A stretch of 64,000 nucleotides of DNA from Streptomyces sp. NBC_00358 (GCF_036099295.1 NZ_CP107976.1:7750001-7814000), one strand, 5' to 3'; positions 24,194-33,200 are shown, numbered from the stretch's first letter. Numbers and translations: made by a program. Notes: generated by a model from the sequence alone, not told the origin.

Positions 24194-24955
24194 ATGACCA
24201 CGCTCCCCGAACTCTCGGGCAAGGTCGCGCTCATCACGGGTGCGAGCCGCGGTATCGGCTACGGCGTCGCGGAGGCACTGGTCGCCCGCGGCGACCGGGT
24301 CTGCATCACGGGCCGCAACGAGGACGCCCTCAAGGAGGCCGTCGAGACGCTCGGCGCCGACCGCGTCATCGGTGTGGCCGGCAAGGCCCACGACGAGGCC
24401 CACCAGGCCGTCGCCGTGCAGCGCACCATGGAGGCCTTCGGCCGTGTCGACTTCCTGGTCAACAACGCCGGTACGAACCCGGTGTTCGGGCCGATGGCCG
24501 ACATGGACCTCAACGTGGCGCGCAAGGTCTTCGAGACCAACGTCGTCTCCGCGCTCGGTTTCGCCCAGCAGACCTGGAAGGCATGGCAGAGCGAGAACGG
24601 CGGCGCGATCGTCAACATCGCCTCCGTGGCCGGTCTCGCGCCCTCGCCGTTCATCGGCGCGTACGGCATCAGCAAGGCCGCGATGATCAACCTGACGGTG
24701 CAGCTCGCGCACGAGTTCGCGCCCAAGGTGCGCGTCAACGCCATCGCACCCGCGGTGGTGAAGACGAAGTTTGCGGCCGCACTGTACGAGGGCCGTGAGG
24801 CGGAGGCCGCCGCGGCCTACCCGCTCGGCCGGCTCGGCGTGCCCTCCGACATCGGCGGAGCCGCCGCGTTCCTCACCTCGCAGCAGTCGGACTGGGTCAC
24901 CGGCCAGACGCTCGTGGTGGACGGCGGGATCTTCCTCAACGCCGGAGTCGAGTGA
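24194..24955 (+). CDS. SDR family oxidoreductase
   Basis: A 253-residue short-chain dehydrogenase. TGASRGIGYGVAEALVARGD is the Rossmann start, with NNAGTNP, NIASVAGLAPSPF containing the catalytic Ser, and YGISK as YxxxK. The end WVTGQTLVVDGG is standard. The substrate is unknown. ATG 24194 follows GAGGGAAAAG. It lies 17 bp after the FabG-like gene on the same strand, so both are likely under the TTGACA promoter and AGCGGTCGCT operator, pointing to one pathway for acyl-CoA-type substrates (inference). Confidence 0.9.
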   Translation: MTTLPELSGKVALITGASRGIGYGVAEALVARGDRVCITGRNEDALKEAVETLGADRVIGVAGKAHDEAHQAVAVQRTMEAFGRVDFLVNNAGTNPVFGPMADMDLNVARKVFETNVVSALGFAQQTWKAWQSENGGAIVNIASVAGLAPSPFIGAYGISKAAMINLTVQLAHEFAPKVRVNAIAPAVVKTKFAAALYEGREAEAAAAYPLGRLGVPSDIGGAAAFLTSQQSDWVTGQTLVVDGGIFLNAGVE

Positions 24956-25115
24956 CCCGAGGGCCGGCCGGCTGCTCCCGAGTGAGGGGACAACCAGTCG
25001 GCCCTTGTCGGAAGTCGACAACCGGCCGGCCGTCTCCGAACGGTGCGCGGGCCGATGTCCGCAGTGCCGACGCGTTCACGGAATACTGACAACGTACTCA
25101 CATACGTGCTGATCA

Positions 25116-25154
25116 AGTGCCCTGCCGGGAATTCGGTTCCCCCGGTGGGGCACT
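25116..25154 (+). promoter_or_regulatory. Hairpin upstream of the binding-protein gene
   Basis: AGTGCCC (25116-25122) pairs with GGGCACT (25148-25154), with an inner CCGGG/CCCGG pair. It lies about 50 bp before the start codon and just upstream of a TATGGT -10-like box (25160-25165). It may be the upstream terminator or an operator. Confidence 0.45.
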
Positions 25155-25202
25155 GCGGTATGGTCTCCCGACCCTTGGTACGGCGGATCGAGGAGCGTGC
25201 AC

Positions 25203-26783
25203 GTGTTCAACCGGAACCGATGCCTACGACAGTTGGCGGCGATCACGTCCATAACCCTGGTGGCGGGGTGCGGCCTGCTCTCCTCGGGATCGTCCGACGA
25301 CAAGGGACCGATCGTGGTGGGCACCACCAGCGCCCCGAGCACGCTCGACCCGGCCGCCTCCTGGGACGGTTCGTGGGAGCTGTTCCGCAACATCTACCAG
25401 ACGCTGCTGAGCTATCCGAACGGCTCGGTCACCCCGCGGCCCGACGCCGCGGAGAAGTGCGCGTTCACGGATGGAACCAACCGCACCTACCGCTGCGAAC
25501 TGCGTCCGGGCCTGAGGTTCTCCAACGGCGACGCCCTCGACGCGTCGGCCGTCAAGCACTCCGTCGACCGGATCAGAACGATCGGCGTACGCGGCGGTCC
25601 CGCCGGTCTGCTCGGCAGTCTCGACCGCGTCCAGGTGCTGGGCAGGCGTGTGGTCGTCTTCCGGCTCGACAAGCCGGACGCCACCTTCCCGTTCGTCCTC
25701 GCCACGCCCGCGATGTCGATCGTCGACCCCGCGGACTATCCCGCCGACGCCCTGCGCGAGGACGACAAGGCCGTCGGCTCCGGGCCGTACAGCCTGGCCT
25801 CCTACACGGACGGCAAGCAGGCCGAACTCGTCAGGAACGACCGCTACGAGGGCTTCGCCCAGCGCAGGAACGACGCCGTCACGATCCGCTACTTCCAGGA
25901 CTCGGCCCAACTGGCCGGAGCCCTGAAGAGCAAGAAGATCGACGTCACCTACCGCGGCCTCGCCGCCTCGGACATCGTCGCCCTGCGGGGCCAGGGCGCC
26001 CGAAAGGGCATCCAGCTCATCGACGGCACGGGCACCGAGATCAGCTACCTGGTCTTCAACCCGAAGGACCCGTGGGCGGGGAAACCCGCCGTCCGCAGGG
26101 CGATCGCCCAGATCGTCGACCGGCCGGCCATCGCGCACAAGGTGTACTGGGGCACGGTCGACCCGCTCTACTCGATGGTCCCGGCCGGCCTGAGCGGCCA
26201 CACCACCGGCTACTTCGACGCGTACGGAAGCCCCAGCGCGGCCAAGGCACGCAAGATCCTGCGGGACGCGGGCATCGGCGAACGTGTCCCGCTCACCCTC
26301 TGGTACACGACCGACCGCTACGGATCCGAGACCGCCCCGGAGTTCCGCGAACTCAAGCGCCAGCTCGAAGACTCCGGCCTGTTCACCGTCACGCTCAGGA
26401 GCCGCCCCTGGAAGACCTACGAAGCGGGCTACCGTGCGGGCGACTACCCGGTGTTCGGCCGCGGCTGGTTCCCCGACTTCCCCGACGCCGAGAACTTCAT
26501 CGCCCCCTTCGTCGGCGAGCGGAACGCACTCGGTACGCCCTATCCGGCCCCGCGCATCACCGACCATCTGCTGCCCGAGTCGCGCGGCGTGAGTGATCGC
26601 GCGGCGGTGGCCCAGCAGTTCGAGGAGGCCCAGCGCATCCTCGTCGACGACGCCCGGCTGCTGCCACTGTGGCAGGGCAGGCAGTACGTGGCCGCGAGCG
26701 AGGAGATCTCGGGCGCCGAGCGGGCACTGGACCCGTCGACGATCATGACGATGTGGGAACTGGCCCGCAAGACGAGCTGGTGA
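25203..26783 (+). CDS. Oligopeptide-type ABC transporter substrate-binding lipoprotein (SBP_bac_5)
   Basis: A 526-residue secreted lipoprotein: LAAITSITLVAGC with Cys23 after a lipobox (VAGC). The mature part starts DDKGPIVVGTTSAPSTLDPA, typical of the DppA/OppA family 5 binding proteins. GLRFSNGDALDASAVKHSVD and DKAVGSGPYSL are further hallmarks. It should capture peptides or related solutes for an ABC importer. No permease or ATPase gene is adjacent, so this is an orphan receptor. GTG 25203 is chosen because AGGAG (25191-25195) is seven bases before it, whereas GTG 25197 would be only one base away. Confidence 0.9.
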   Translation: MFNRNRCLRQLAAITSITLVAGCGLLSSGSSDDKGPIVVGTTSAPSTLDPAASWDGSWELFRNIYQTLLSYPNGSVTPRPDAAEKCAFTDGTNRTYRCELRPGLRFSNGDALDASAVKHSVDRIRTIGVRGGPAGLLGSLDRVQVLGRRVVVFRLDKPDATFPFVLATPAMSIVDPADYPADALREDDKAVGSGPYSLASYTDGKQAELVRNDRYEGFAQRRNDAVTIRYFQDSAQLAGALKSKKIDVTYRGLAASDIVALRGQGARKGIQLIDGTGTEISYLVFNPKDPWAGKPAVRRAIAQIVDRPAIAHKVYWGTVDPLYSMVPAGLSGHTTGYFDAYGSPSAAKARKILRDAGIGERVPLTLWYTTDRYGSETAPEFRELKRQLEDSGLFTVTLRSRPWKTYEAGYRAGDYPVFGRGWFPDFPDAENFIAPFVGERNALGTPYPAPRITDHLLPESRGVSDRAAVAQQFEEAQRILVDDARLLPLWQGRQYVAASEEISGAERALDPSTIMTMWELARKTSW

Positions 26784-26798
26784 CCGGCCCGGTGAGCA

Positions 26799-26822
26799 GG
26801 TGCCGGAGTCCGGTCCGGCACC
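26799..26822 (+). terminator. Hairpin terminator after the binding-protein gene
   Basis: GGTGCCGG (26799-26806) pairs perfectly with CCGGCACC (26815-26822) with an eight-base loop, 16 bp after the stop codon. Confidence 0.7.
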
Positions 26823-26887
26823 GCTCCCGGCGTGCCGCGGGAGCACACCGTACCGGGCCCGGGGCCCCGACGCGGGCCCGGAACCGA

Positions 26888-26910
26888 TTGTCAGTGGGCG
26901 ACGGTAGGTT
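26888..26910 (+). promoter_or_regulatory. PafBC-type DNA-damage promoter of ung
   Basis: TTGTCAGTG (26888-26896), eight bases, then TAGGTT (26905-26910) fits the published RecA-independent damage promoter TTGTCRGTG-N8-TANNNT exactly. It lies about 40 bp before ung and matches the promoter class controlled by PafBC in mycobacteria. Confidence 0.8.
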
Positions 26911-26949
26911 CTGTGGTGAGGAAGTCATCGCACATCGAAGGAAGTTGAC

Positions 26950-27633
26950 GTGACCGATATCGCCATGCTGCCCGAGTCCTGGCGCGGCGTCCTGGGCGAG
27001 GAGCTGCAGCAGCCCTACTTCAAGGAACTCACCGAGTTCGTCGAGGAGGAGCGCGCGAAGGGCCCCGTCTACCCTCCGCGGGAGGAGGTCTTCGCCGCGC
27101 TCGACGCCACCCCGTACGAGCGGGTGAAGGTGCTGATCCTCGGTCAGGACCCGTACCACGGCGAGGGCCAGGGACATGGCCTGTGCTTCTCGGTCCGTCC
27201 CGGGGTGAAGACCCCGCCTTCCTTGCGGAACATCTACAAGGAGATGAAGGAGGAGCTGGGCACCCCGGTCCCGGACAACGGCTATCTGATGCCGTGGGCC
27301 GAACAGGGTGTGCTGCTGCTCAACGCGGTGCTGACCGTCCGCTCCGGCGAGGCGAACTCGCACAAGGGCAAGGGCTGGGAGAAGTTCACCGACGCGGTCA
27401 TCCGCGCGGTGGCCGACCGCCCCGACCCGGCGGTCTTCGTGCTGTGGGGCAACTACGCGCAGAAGAAGCTCCCGCTGATCGACGAGGAGCGGCACGTGGT
27501 GGTGAAGGGGGCGCACCCCTCCCCGCTGTCCGCGAAGAAGTTCTTCGGCTCGCGTCCGTTCACGCAGATCGACGAGGCCGTGGCCGCCCAGGGCCATGAG
27601 GCGATCGACTGGCGCATCCCGGACCTGGGCTGA
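26950..27633 (+). CDS. ung: Uracil-DNA glycosylase, family 1
   Basis: A 227-residue Ung that removes uracil from DNA at the start of base-excision repair. The water-activating motif GQDPYHGEGQGHGLCFSV carries Asp67, and VKGAHPSPLSAKKFFG provides the catalytic His and the minor-groove loop. The uracil-specific Asn is in LLLNAVLTVR. Length and motifs match the E. coli-type enzyme. GTG 26950 follows GAAGGAAGTTGAC. A PafBC-type damage promoter sits directly upstream, implying induction by DNA damage. A terminator follows at 27641-27678, so it is monocistronic. Confidence 0.97.
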   Translation: MTDIAMLPESWRGVLGEELQQPYFKELTEFVEEERAKGPVYPPREEVFAALDATPYERVKVLILGQDPYHGEGQGHGLCFSVRPGVKTPPSLRNIYKEMKEELGTPVPDNGYLMPWAEQGVLLLNAVLTVRSGEANSHKGKGWEKFTDAVIRAVADRPDPAVFVLWGNYAQKKLPLIDEERHVVVKGAHPSPLSAKKFFGSRPFTQIDEAVAAQGHEAIDWRIPDLG

Positions 27634-27640
27634 GCGCCGG

Positions 27641-27678
27641 GCCGCTGGGCGGGACCGTCACCGGCCTGGCCCAGCGGC
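27641..27678 (+). terminator. Hairpin terminator after ung
   Basis: GCCGCTGGGC (27641-27650) pairs perfectly with GCCCAGCGGC (27669-27678), eight bases after the stop codon. Confidence 0.75.
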
Positions 27679-27734
27679 GTACGGGGGCGCCTGAGCGGGA
27701 TTGCCGACGGCTGCGGCTAGCGTCGTGCGGGACA

Positions 27735-28304
27735 GTGACGATCCTGGAGGACGCGGTGGCGGAGCAACAGGAGCAGGCGGCGCCGGACGCCATGATGACC
27801 CGGATCGGACAGGCCGTCATGCTGCACCACGCCGGTGACCGCGAGGAGGCCCGTGGCCGCTTCCTGGCCCTGTGGGGAGAGATCGGCGAGGGCGGCGACG
27901 CCCTGCACCGCTGCACCCTGGCGCACTACATGGCCGACACCCAGGACGACCCCACGGACGAACTCGCCTGGGACCTGCGCGCTCTGTCGGCGGCCGAGGA
28001 ACTGACGGACGGCCGGGTCGCCGAGCCCCACCAGTCCCTCGCCGTGCGCGCGTTCTATCCCTCGCTGCATCTGAACCTCGCCGCCGACTACGCGAAGCTC
28101 GGCCGCTCCGAGGCCGCCCGCACGCATCTGCGCCGGGCCCGCGCCGCGGTCGGCGCCCTCGCGGACGACCGGTACGGGGACGGTGTGCGCGCGGCGATCG
28201 GCCGCCTGGAGCTGAGACTCCGGGACACCGGCACCGCGCCGGAGACCGGCCGCTTCGGCGGCTCCGGGGGCGAGACCCTGGGGCCGCCGAGACAGCGGCC
28301 CTGA
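27735..28304 (+). CDS. TPR-like helical protein of unknown function
   Basis: A 189-residue alpha-helical protein. GQAVMLHHAGDREEARGRFLALWGEIG and LHLNLAADYAKLGRSEAARTHLRRARAAV are tetratricopeptide-like helix pairs, and the C-terminus is disordered. I recognise no enzyme. GTG 27735 is 11 bases after a TAGCGT box (27718-27723), and no Shine-Dalgarno is obvious. It lies alone between ung and a convergent lipoprotein gene. A role in protein-protein contacts is only inference. Confidence 0.75.
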   Translation: MTILEDAVAEQQEQAAPDAMMTRIGQAVMLHHAGDREEARGRFLALWGEIGEGGDALHRCTLAHYMADTQDDPTDELAWDLRALSAAEELTDGRVAEPHQSLAVRAFYPSLHLNLAADYAKLGRSEAARTHLRRARAAVGALADDRYGDGVRAAIGRLELRLRDTGTAPETGRFGGSGGETLGPPRQRP

Positions 28305-28330
28305 GCCGTCCCGCCGGTCCCGGGACACCG

Positions 28331-28792
28331 TCAGTTTCCGTAGGCCTTCACGCAGATGACCGCCTCCGGACTGTCCGCGCCCCAGCCCCCGAACTTCTTG
28401 CCGAGGGCGCACACGTTCGAACGCTTCGGAAGGGTGGGGGCGCCGGGCGGGCCGGCGACTCGGGGTTTCGCCTGCCGGGGTTCCTGGCGCGGGACCGGGC
28501 GGGCGGGCCGCGGAGGAGCCGGGGGTGCCACGGCCTGGGACGGGGGAGCCGCCCGCCGTGACGTCTCCGCGTCGGGAGATGGCTTCCGTGAGGGGCCGAC
28601 GCGCTCCAGCGCCTCCCGCGCCGGTTCTTGCATGTTCTTGGGCTTCGCCCTGCCGTCCGGATGCGGCGCGGCGGGCCGGGCCGGGGCGGAAGGGGAGCCG
28701 GAGGCGGGTGGCCGCTGGACGGTCACACAGCCCGAAAGGGCGGTGACTGCCACGGCGACCAGGAGCGTCGCGGTCGTCGTCGTTCGATACAC
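28331..28792 (-). CDS. Putative lipoprotein with Pro-rich linker
   Basis: A 153-residue lipoprotein: MYRTTTTATLLVAVAVTALSGC has a lipobox LSGC with Cys22. The middle is Pro/Ala/Arg-rich and disordered. The C-terminal ~30 residues are likely folded and contain two Cys (NVCALGKKFGGWGADSPEAVICVKAYGN), probably a disulfide outside the membrane. I do not recognise the family. GTG 28792 is chosen because it gives a perfect lipoprotein signal; CAGAGT lies seven bases before it. It converges with the TPR-like gene 26 bp away. Confidence 0.7.
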   Translation of the reverse strand: MYRTTTTATLLVAVAVTALSGCVTVQRPPASGSPSAPARPAAPHPDGRAKPKNMQEPAREALERVGPSRKPSPDAETSRRAAPPSQAVAPPAPPRPARPVPRQEPRQAKPRVAGPPGAPTLPKRSNVCALGKKFGGWGADSPEAVICVKAYGN

Positions 28793-29208
28793 CCGCGCAA
28801 CTCTGCTGGTTCCCGACCGCTTTGGGGGAGCGGAGAGGCACAGGATGCCCCGCACGGGTGATCCTTCCGCCCCTCCGGCGGGCACGGACGTCGGCGAGCT
28901 GACAGGCTGCCGGGGGACACCGTCGTGCCGGCCCACCCATCCGGACCGGCCCGGTCGGCCGTCCCGGGCGCCCACGGCGCGTACCGGGGACTCGAACGGC
29001 CGCCATCGCCCGGAAGGCCCTCCGGGCGGCCCGGACGAACAGCGGGAGCGCCCACGCCGTGGTCACCCTGCGCGGTACGGCGATCCCCGCCTCGGCCGGG
29101 ACGAGCCCGGGCTCGTGCCGCGCGGCCGAGGCGGCATCACCGGACGGCGGTCGCGGCGACGGCCGTATGCTTCCGACGGGACCCGCTCTGCGACTGAAGG
29201 AGACCCTG
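28793..29208. other. 416-bp divergent intergenic region
   Basis: No supported gene. It holds the upstream regions of the lipoprotein and the oxidoreductase. TATGCT at 29165-29170 is a possible -10 box, and GAAGGAG just before 29209 is the ribosome binding site of the oxidoreductase. Confidence 0.45.
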
Positions 29209-30120
29209 GTGAAGGTCGGCTGCATCGGACTCGGCGACATCGCGGAGAAGGCGTATCTGCCGGTGCTCGGCGTGCAGCCCGGGATCGAACTGCATCTGCA
29301 GACGCGGACGCCCAGCACACTCGACCGGATCGCCGACAGCCTCCACCTGCCGCGGGCGCAGCGCCACACCGACCTGACGGACCTGCTGGCCCAGGACCTC
29401 GGCGCGGCTTTCGTGCACGCTGCCACGGTCGCCCACCCGGAGATCGTCACGCGGCTGCTGGAGGCGGGCGTACCGACGTACGTCGACAAGCCCCTCGCCT
29501 ACGAGCTCGCCGCGTCGGAGCGGCTGGTACGCCTCGCGGAGGAGCGGAACGTCAGCCTCGCGGTCGGTTTCAACCGGCGTCACGCGCCCGCCTACGCCCA
29601 GTGCGTCGAGCATCCGCGCGAGCTCATCCTGATGCAGAAGAACCGCACGGGGCTGCCCGAGGAGCCCCGCGCCATGGTCCTCGACGACTTCATCCACGTC
29701 GTCGACACCCTGCGGTTCCTGGTGCCGGGCCCGGTCGACGACGTGACCGTGCGGGCCCGTGCCGAGGGCGGGCTGCTGCACCACGTCGTGCTCCAGCTCG
29801 CCGGAGACGGATTCACGGCCCTCGGTGTGATGAACCGGCTGAGCGGTTCGAGCGAGGAGATCCTCGAGGTGTCGGGTCAGGACACCAAGCGCCAGGTGGT
29901 CAACCTCGCCGAGGTGATCGACCACAAGGGGCAGCCGACCGTACGACGGCGCGGCGACTGGGTGCCGGTGGCCAGACAGCGCGGGATCGAGCAGGCGGTC
30001 CTCGCGTTCCTCGACGCGGTGCGGGCGGGCAAGGTGCTCAGCGCCCGGGACGCGCTGGCGACTCATGAGCTGTGCGAGCGGGTGGTACGAGCGGTTCAGG
30101 AGCGGTCCGCCGCAGTCTGA
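29209..30120 (+). CDS. Gfo/Idh/MocA family oxidoreductase
   Basis: A 303-residue NAD(P)-dependent oxidoreductase. The Rossmann start is KVGCIGLGDIAEKAYLPVL, the catalytic lysine motif is YVDKPLAYEL, and VGFNRRHAPAYA follows. Members act on sugars, inositol or similar polyols; the substrate here is unknown. GTG 29209 follows GAAGGAG at the right distance, whereas the frame is open much further upstream without a good start. Its 3' end overlaps the convergent lnt gene by 83 bp. Confidence 0.9.
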   Translation: MKVGCIGLGDIAEKAYLPVLGVQPGIELHLQTRTPSTLDRIADSLHLPRAQRHTDLTDLLAQDLGAAFVHAATVAHPEIVTRLLEAGVPTYVDKPLAYELAASERLVRLAEERNVSLAVGFNRRHAPAYAQCVEHPRELILMQKNRTGLPEEPRAMVLDDFIHVVDTLRFLVPGPVDDVTVRARAEGGLLHHVVLQLAGDGFTALGVMNRLSGSSEEILEVSGQDTKRQVVNLAEVIDHKGQPTVRRRGDWVPVARQRGIEQAVLAFLDAVRAGKVLSARDALATHELCERVVRAVQERSAAV

Positions 30121-31624
30121 ACGCGCGCGCTCCCTCCGTCACGCACAGCGCCGCCATCACCAGCAGGGCGCCGTGCACCGGCCAGTCGCCGAACCGGACG
30201 TACGGGGTGACACCCCGGGCCAGTGGAACCTCGTAGACCACCGCGCTGCTCGCGTCCGTGCCGAGCCAGGAGCCGATGCGCCGACCGCTCGGGCCGTAGA
30301 CCGCGGAGACGCCCGTCAGTGTCGCGTGCACCATGGAGCGGCCGGTCTCGGCGGCGCGCAGCGCGGCGAGCGAGGCATGCTGCTCGGGCGCCCAACTGTG
30401 CTGGAACGTCGACGTCGAGGACTGGGCCACCAGCACCTCGGCGCCGTCCTGGGCGAGATGGCGGCTCATGTCGGGGAAAGCCGTCTCGAAGCAGATCATC
30501 GGGCCGACGCGCAGCCCGTGTCCGACGTTCATCACCACCTGCTCGGTGCCCCGCCTGCGGTCCTCGCCCGCCGCCTTGCCGACGGAGGTGGCCCAGCCGA
30601 GCAGGGAACGCGCGGGCACGTACTCGCCGAACGGGACCAGCCGCATCTTGTCGTAGCGGTCGCCGGTAGGGCCCTGTGGCCCCACCAGGACCGAGCTCTT
30701 GTAGATGCCGGGCCGGTCGGAGCGGTGCGCGTCCACGTTCACCAGGATGTCGGCGCCGACCTCGCGGGACAGCGCCGTGACGCGGCGCGCCAGATCGGGC
30801 CGGTCGGCCAGGTCGAAGCCGACGCTGCTCTCGCCCCAGACCACCAGGTCGGCGCCCTGCCCGGCGAGTTGCCTGGTCAGTACCTCCTCGCGCGCGAAGC
30901 GCTTGTCACCGCTCGTGCTGCCGTCCACGACACCGGGCTGTACGACCGCGATCCGCACCCGGCCGTCGACCTCCGGACGCGGCGACCACACCCAGGCCGC
31001 CGAGGTCGCGGCGGCGGTCGCGACCAGTCCGGCCACGGCGGGCATACGGGACTCGCGCACCGAGACCAGCACGGCGACCGCGACGTTGACCGCCACCACC
31101 AGGAAGCTGAGCAGCCACACCCCGCCGACCGAGGCCAGCCGCAGCGCGGGCTCCACCTGCCACTGACTGGATCCGAGCAGACCCCAGGGACCGCCCAGTC
31201 CCTGCCAGGACCGGACGAGTTCCACCATCAGCCACCCCGACGGCAGGACGAGGAGGGCGGCACCGACCCGGCCCGGTGAGGGCACTCCGGCCAGGAACCG
31301 CCGGACGAGCCAGCCCCAGGGGGCCCACAGCGCGCCGAGCAGCGCCGCTATGACCACCAGGAAGACATTCAGACTCGGCAGCAGCCAGTGGTGGACGGCC
31401 AGCATGAAACCGAACCCGCCGAGCCAGCCGTCGTACGCGGCACGCCTGCCCGTGGGGGCCGAGCGGGCCAGCAGGATCCAGGGCACCAGCGCCACGTACG
31501 CGAACCACCACCAGGAAGGGGCGGGGAAGGCGAGCATGGGCAGCGCTCCCGCCAGCGTGGCGACGACACCGCGCCGTCGAGGGGAGACCAGCCATGGGCC
31601 GAGTACACGGTCGGGCCTCTTCAT
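30038..31624 (-). CDS. lnt: Apolipoprotein N-acyltransferase
   Basis: A 528-residue membrane enzyme that adds the third acyl chain to the N-terminal Cys of lipoproteins. About six membrane helices span residues ~15-195. A periplasm-side nitrilase domain follows with the catalytic triad: E265 in VVWGESSVGFD, K326 in YDKMRLVPFGEYVP and C378 in MICFETAFPD. One more helix sits near the C-terminus. ATG 31624 fits the N-terminal alignment; the frame is open upstream but without homology. The 3' end overlaps the Gfo/Idh gene tail-to-tail by 83 bp. Streptomyces often have more than one Lnt. Confidence 0.93.
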   Translation of the reverse strand: MKRPDRVLGPWLVSPRRRGVVATLAGALPMLAFPAPSWWWFAYVALVPWILLARSAPTGRRAAYDGWLGGFGFMLAVHHWLLPSLNVFLVVIAALLGALWAPWGWLVRRFLAGVPSPGRVGAALLVLPSGWLMVELVRSWQGLGGPWGLLGSSQWQVEPALRLASVGGVWLLSFLVVAVNVAVAVLVSVRESRMPAVAGLVATAAATSAAWVWSPRPEVDGRVRIAVVQPGVVDGSTSGDKRFAREEVLTRQLAGQGADLVVWGESSVGFDLADRPDLARRVTALSREVGADILVNVDAHRSDRPGIYKSSVLVGPQGPTGDRYDKMRLVPFGEYVPARSLLGWATSVGKAAGEDRRRGTEQVVMNVGHGLRVGPMICFETAFPDMSRHLAQDGAEVLVAQSSTSTFQHSWAPEQHASLAALRAAETGRSMVHATLTGVSAVYGPSGRRIGSWLGTDASSAVVYEVPLARGVTPYVRFGDWPVHGALLVMAALCVTEGARAFRLRRTAPEPLVPPARTAHESPARPGR

Positions 31625-31852
31625 CCGTCGCCTCCCTGCCCCGTGGTCCCTCCAGTGTGCGCGTCGCCGGCGATCTCCGACAGGGGGCATCGGGACCGGC
31701 GGGGGCGCGCCGGCCGGGAAGCGCCCCAGGCCGCGGGGGCGGGCCCCGTGTTCACGGGTGGGAGTCGGCAGGGTGGCTCTCAGGGGGTCCACGGGTGTGT
31801 GCCGACGCCGGGGCGCGCACGGTGTTCACGGGTGCGTGCCCGCGCGGGTGGG

Positions 31853-32338
31853 TCAGGTGGTCGCGGGCGTGTGCCGGGGCTGCGGCAGCCGGCGCCACTT
31901 CTCCTGGACGACCACCCGACTCAGTCGCCAGCCGTCGTTCGTGCGCAGCAGTGAGAAGGCGTACCGGCCACCGCACACGAGGTCGGGCGCGGTGGACTCG
32001 CCGTCCTGGCCGGCGAACCGCATGGGATTGATGTAGTCCGCCTGCACCTGGGCCGTGTCGCCGGTGTCCTGATCCAGGACGCCGAACCGCAGGCGCCGGT
32101 TGACGATCAGATGCTGGCGCATCGCGAACAGTTCCAGGCTCTGCGCGAGCCATCCGGCGACCGCGGTGGCGTCGCCCTCGATGCCGCCCGCCGAGCGGTA
32201 GTCGGCGCGGCCCTCAGTCGTGAACAGCCCCCGGTACGCCCCCCAGTCGCCGTCGTCCACTGCCACCGCGTACGCGGTGACGATCTCGTCCACGGCGAAC
32301 CGGTCCAGCACGGTCGCGAGCTCCACACGCTGCGTCAT
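31853..32338 (-). CDS. SnoaL/NTF2-like family protein
   Basis: A 161-residue protein of the nuclear transport factor 2-like (SnoaL_4) fold. VLDRFAVDEIVTAYAVAVDDGDWGAYRGLF is the standard start of this alpha+beta barrel, and GGRYAFSLLRTNDGWRLSRVVVQEKW is the end strand set. Members are isomerases, dehydratases or ligand binders; this one cannot be assigned. ATG 32338 lies six bases after an AACACT -10-like box, suggesting a leaderless transcript. It stands alone downstream of no clear operon. Confidence 0.85.
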   Translation of the reverse strand: MTQRVELATVLDRFAVDEIVTAYAVAVDDGDWGAYRGLFTTEGRADYRSAGGIEGDATAVAGWLAQSLELFAMRQHLIVNRRLRFGVLDQDTGDTAQVQADYINPMRFAGQDGESTAPDLVCGGRYAFSLLRTNDGWRLSRVVVQEKWRRLPQPRHTPATT

Positions 32339-32547
32339 CGGCTCAGTGTTGGCCACCTGGCCTGCCACGCCAAGGGCTGTGCGGGGATATTAGGTGTCGG
32401 GCGGGTCACGATCGTCAGGAGCGGCAGCCGCGGGCTCGCGGCCATGACCGGTACACCGCTCGCGGCGGACGGGCACGTCGTCGTCGCCGGTTCCCGCGGT
32501 GGTCGGGCGGGCGGTTCGGTCAGGGCGCTCCGGAGCCGCGGACGGGC

Positions 32548-32727
32548 CTACGCCGCCTCGATGATCTCGCCGCGTATCGCCTCGGCCCACTTCACGACCA
32601 ACAGCTCGTACTCCGCCCGCTCCTGTGCGGACAGGGAGCCGCCCGTCCGCGTCCACAGGGCGCGGATCTGTTCGTTCAACGCGGCAGCAGACCGCACGGA
32701 ACCAGGCGGAGTGACATCGGGGGACAT
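32548..32727 (-). CDS. Small conserved-looking protein
   Basis: A 59-residue protein, MSPDVTPPGSVRSAAALNEQ at the start and EYELLVVKWAEAIRGEIIEAA at the end. It is predicted to be two or three helices, soluble and acidic. Codon use is typical of real genes here. ATG 32727 lies seven bases after TAGGGT, so may be leaderless. I do not recognise the family; a role cannot be given. Confidence 0.6.
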   Translation of the reverse strand: MSPDVTPPGSVRSAAALNEQIRALWTRTGGSLSAQERAEYELLVVKWAEAIRGEIIEAA

Positions 32728-33026
32728 GAGCACCACCCTAGGCGCAAGGACTGACACTGCGCTACCGGGCGGCTACTCAAGCCATATGTGCTTCGTCACG
32801 GCGGATCCGGCCGGTACTCCGCGGTGTGCCGAACTGCCTTTCCCCGGGCGCAAGTTGTCCCTGTGGCGGCGCTGCCCCGGGACAGCGGCCGACGAGCGGC
32901 CCCGCCGCGAGCCCCGGTCCGCGTTCACGCGTGAGAGCCGTCGGGACGCACGCGGGAGCGACGCGGAACGGCGTCGGGCGGACGCGCTCGAACCCGCCCG
33001 GGGCGATCCGGGGTTCTGTCGCGGGC

Positions 33027-33200
33027 TCAGCCCTTCGGCGCGCTCGCCTCCGCACGCTCGGCCCACACGCGCGCCGCGAGCGCGTCCGCCTCGTCCTGCG
33101 GGATTCCCGCCTTGACCAGGATGATCCCGCGACTGCCGTCCGGGAACTTCACACTGCGCGCCTCCGTGCCCAAGCGGCCCAGCGTCGGTTCCTTCGGCAT
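33027..33200 (-). CDS. Small unannotated-type protein of 57 residues
   Basis: A short ORF that starts MPKEPTLGRLGTEARSVKF and continues to VKAGIPQDEADALAARVWAE before ending EASAPKG. It has a clear ribosome binding site (GAAGGTGG) six bases before ATG 33200 and strongly G/C-ending codons, so I believe it is real. The first half looks like a beta-hairpin and the second like a helix. No family recognised. It sits between the small 32548-32727 gene and uppP, all on the minus strand. Confidence 0.65.
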   Translation of the reverse strand: MPKEPTLGRLGTEARSVKFPDGSRGIILVKAGIPQDEADALAARVWAERAEASAPKG

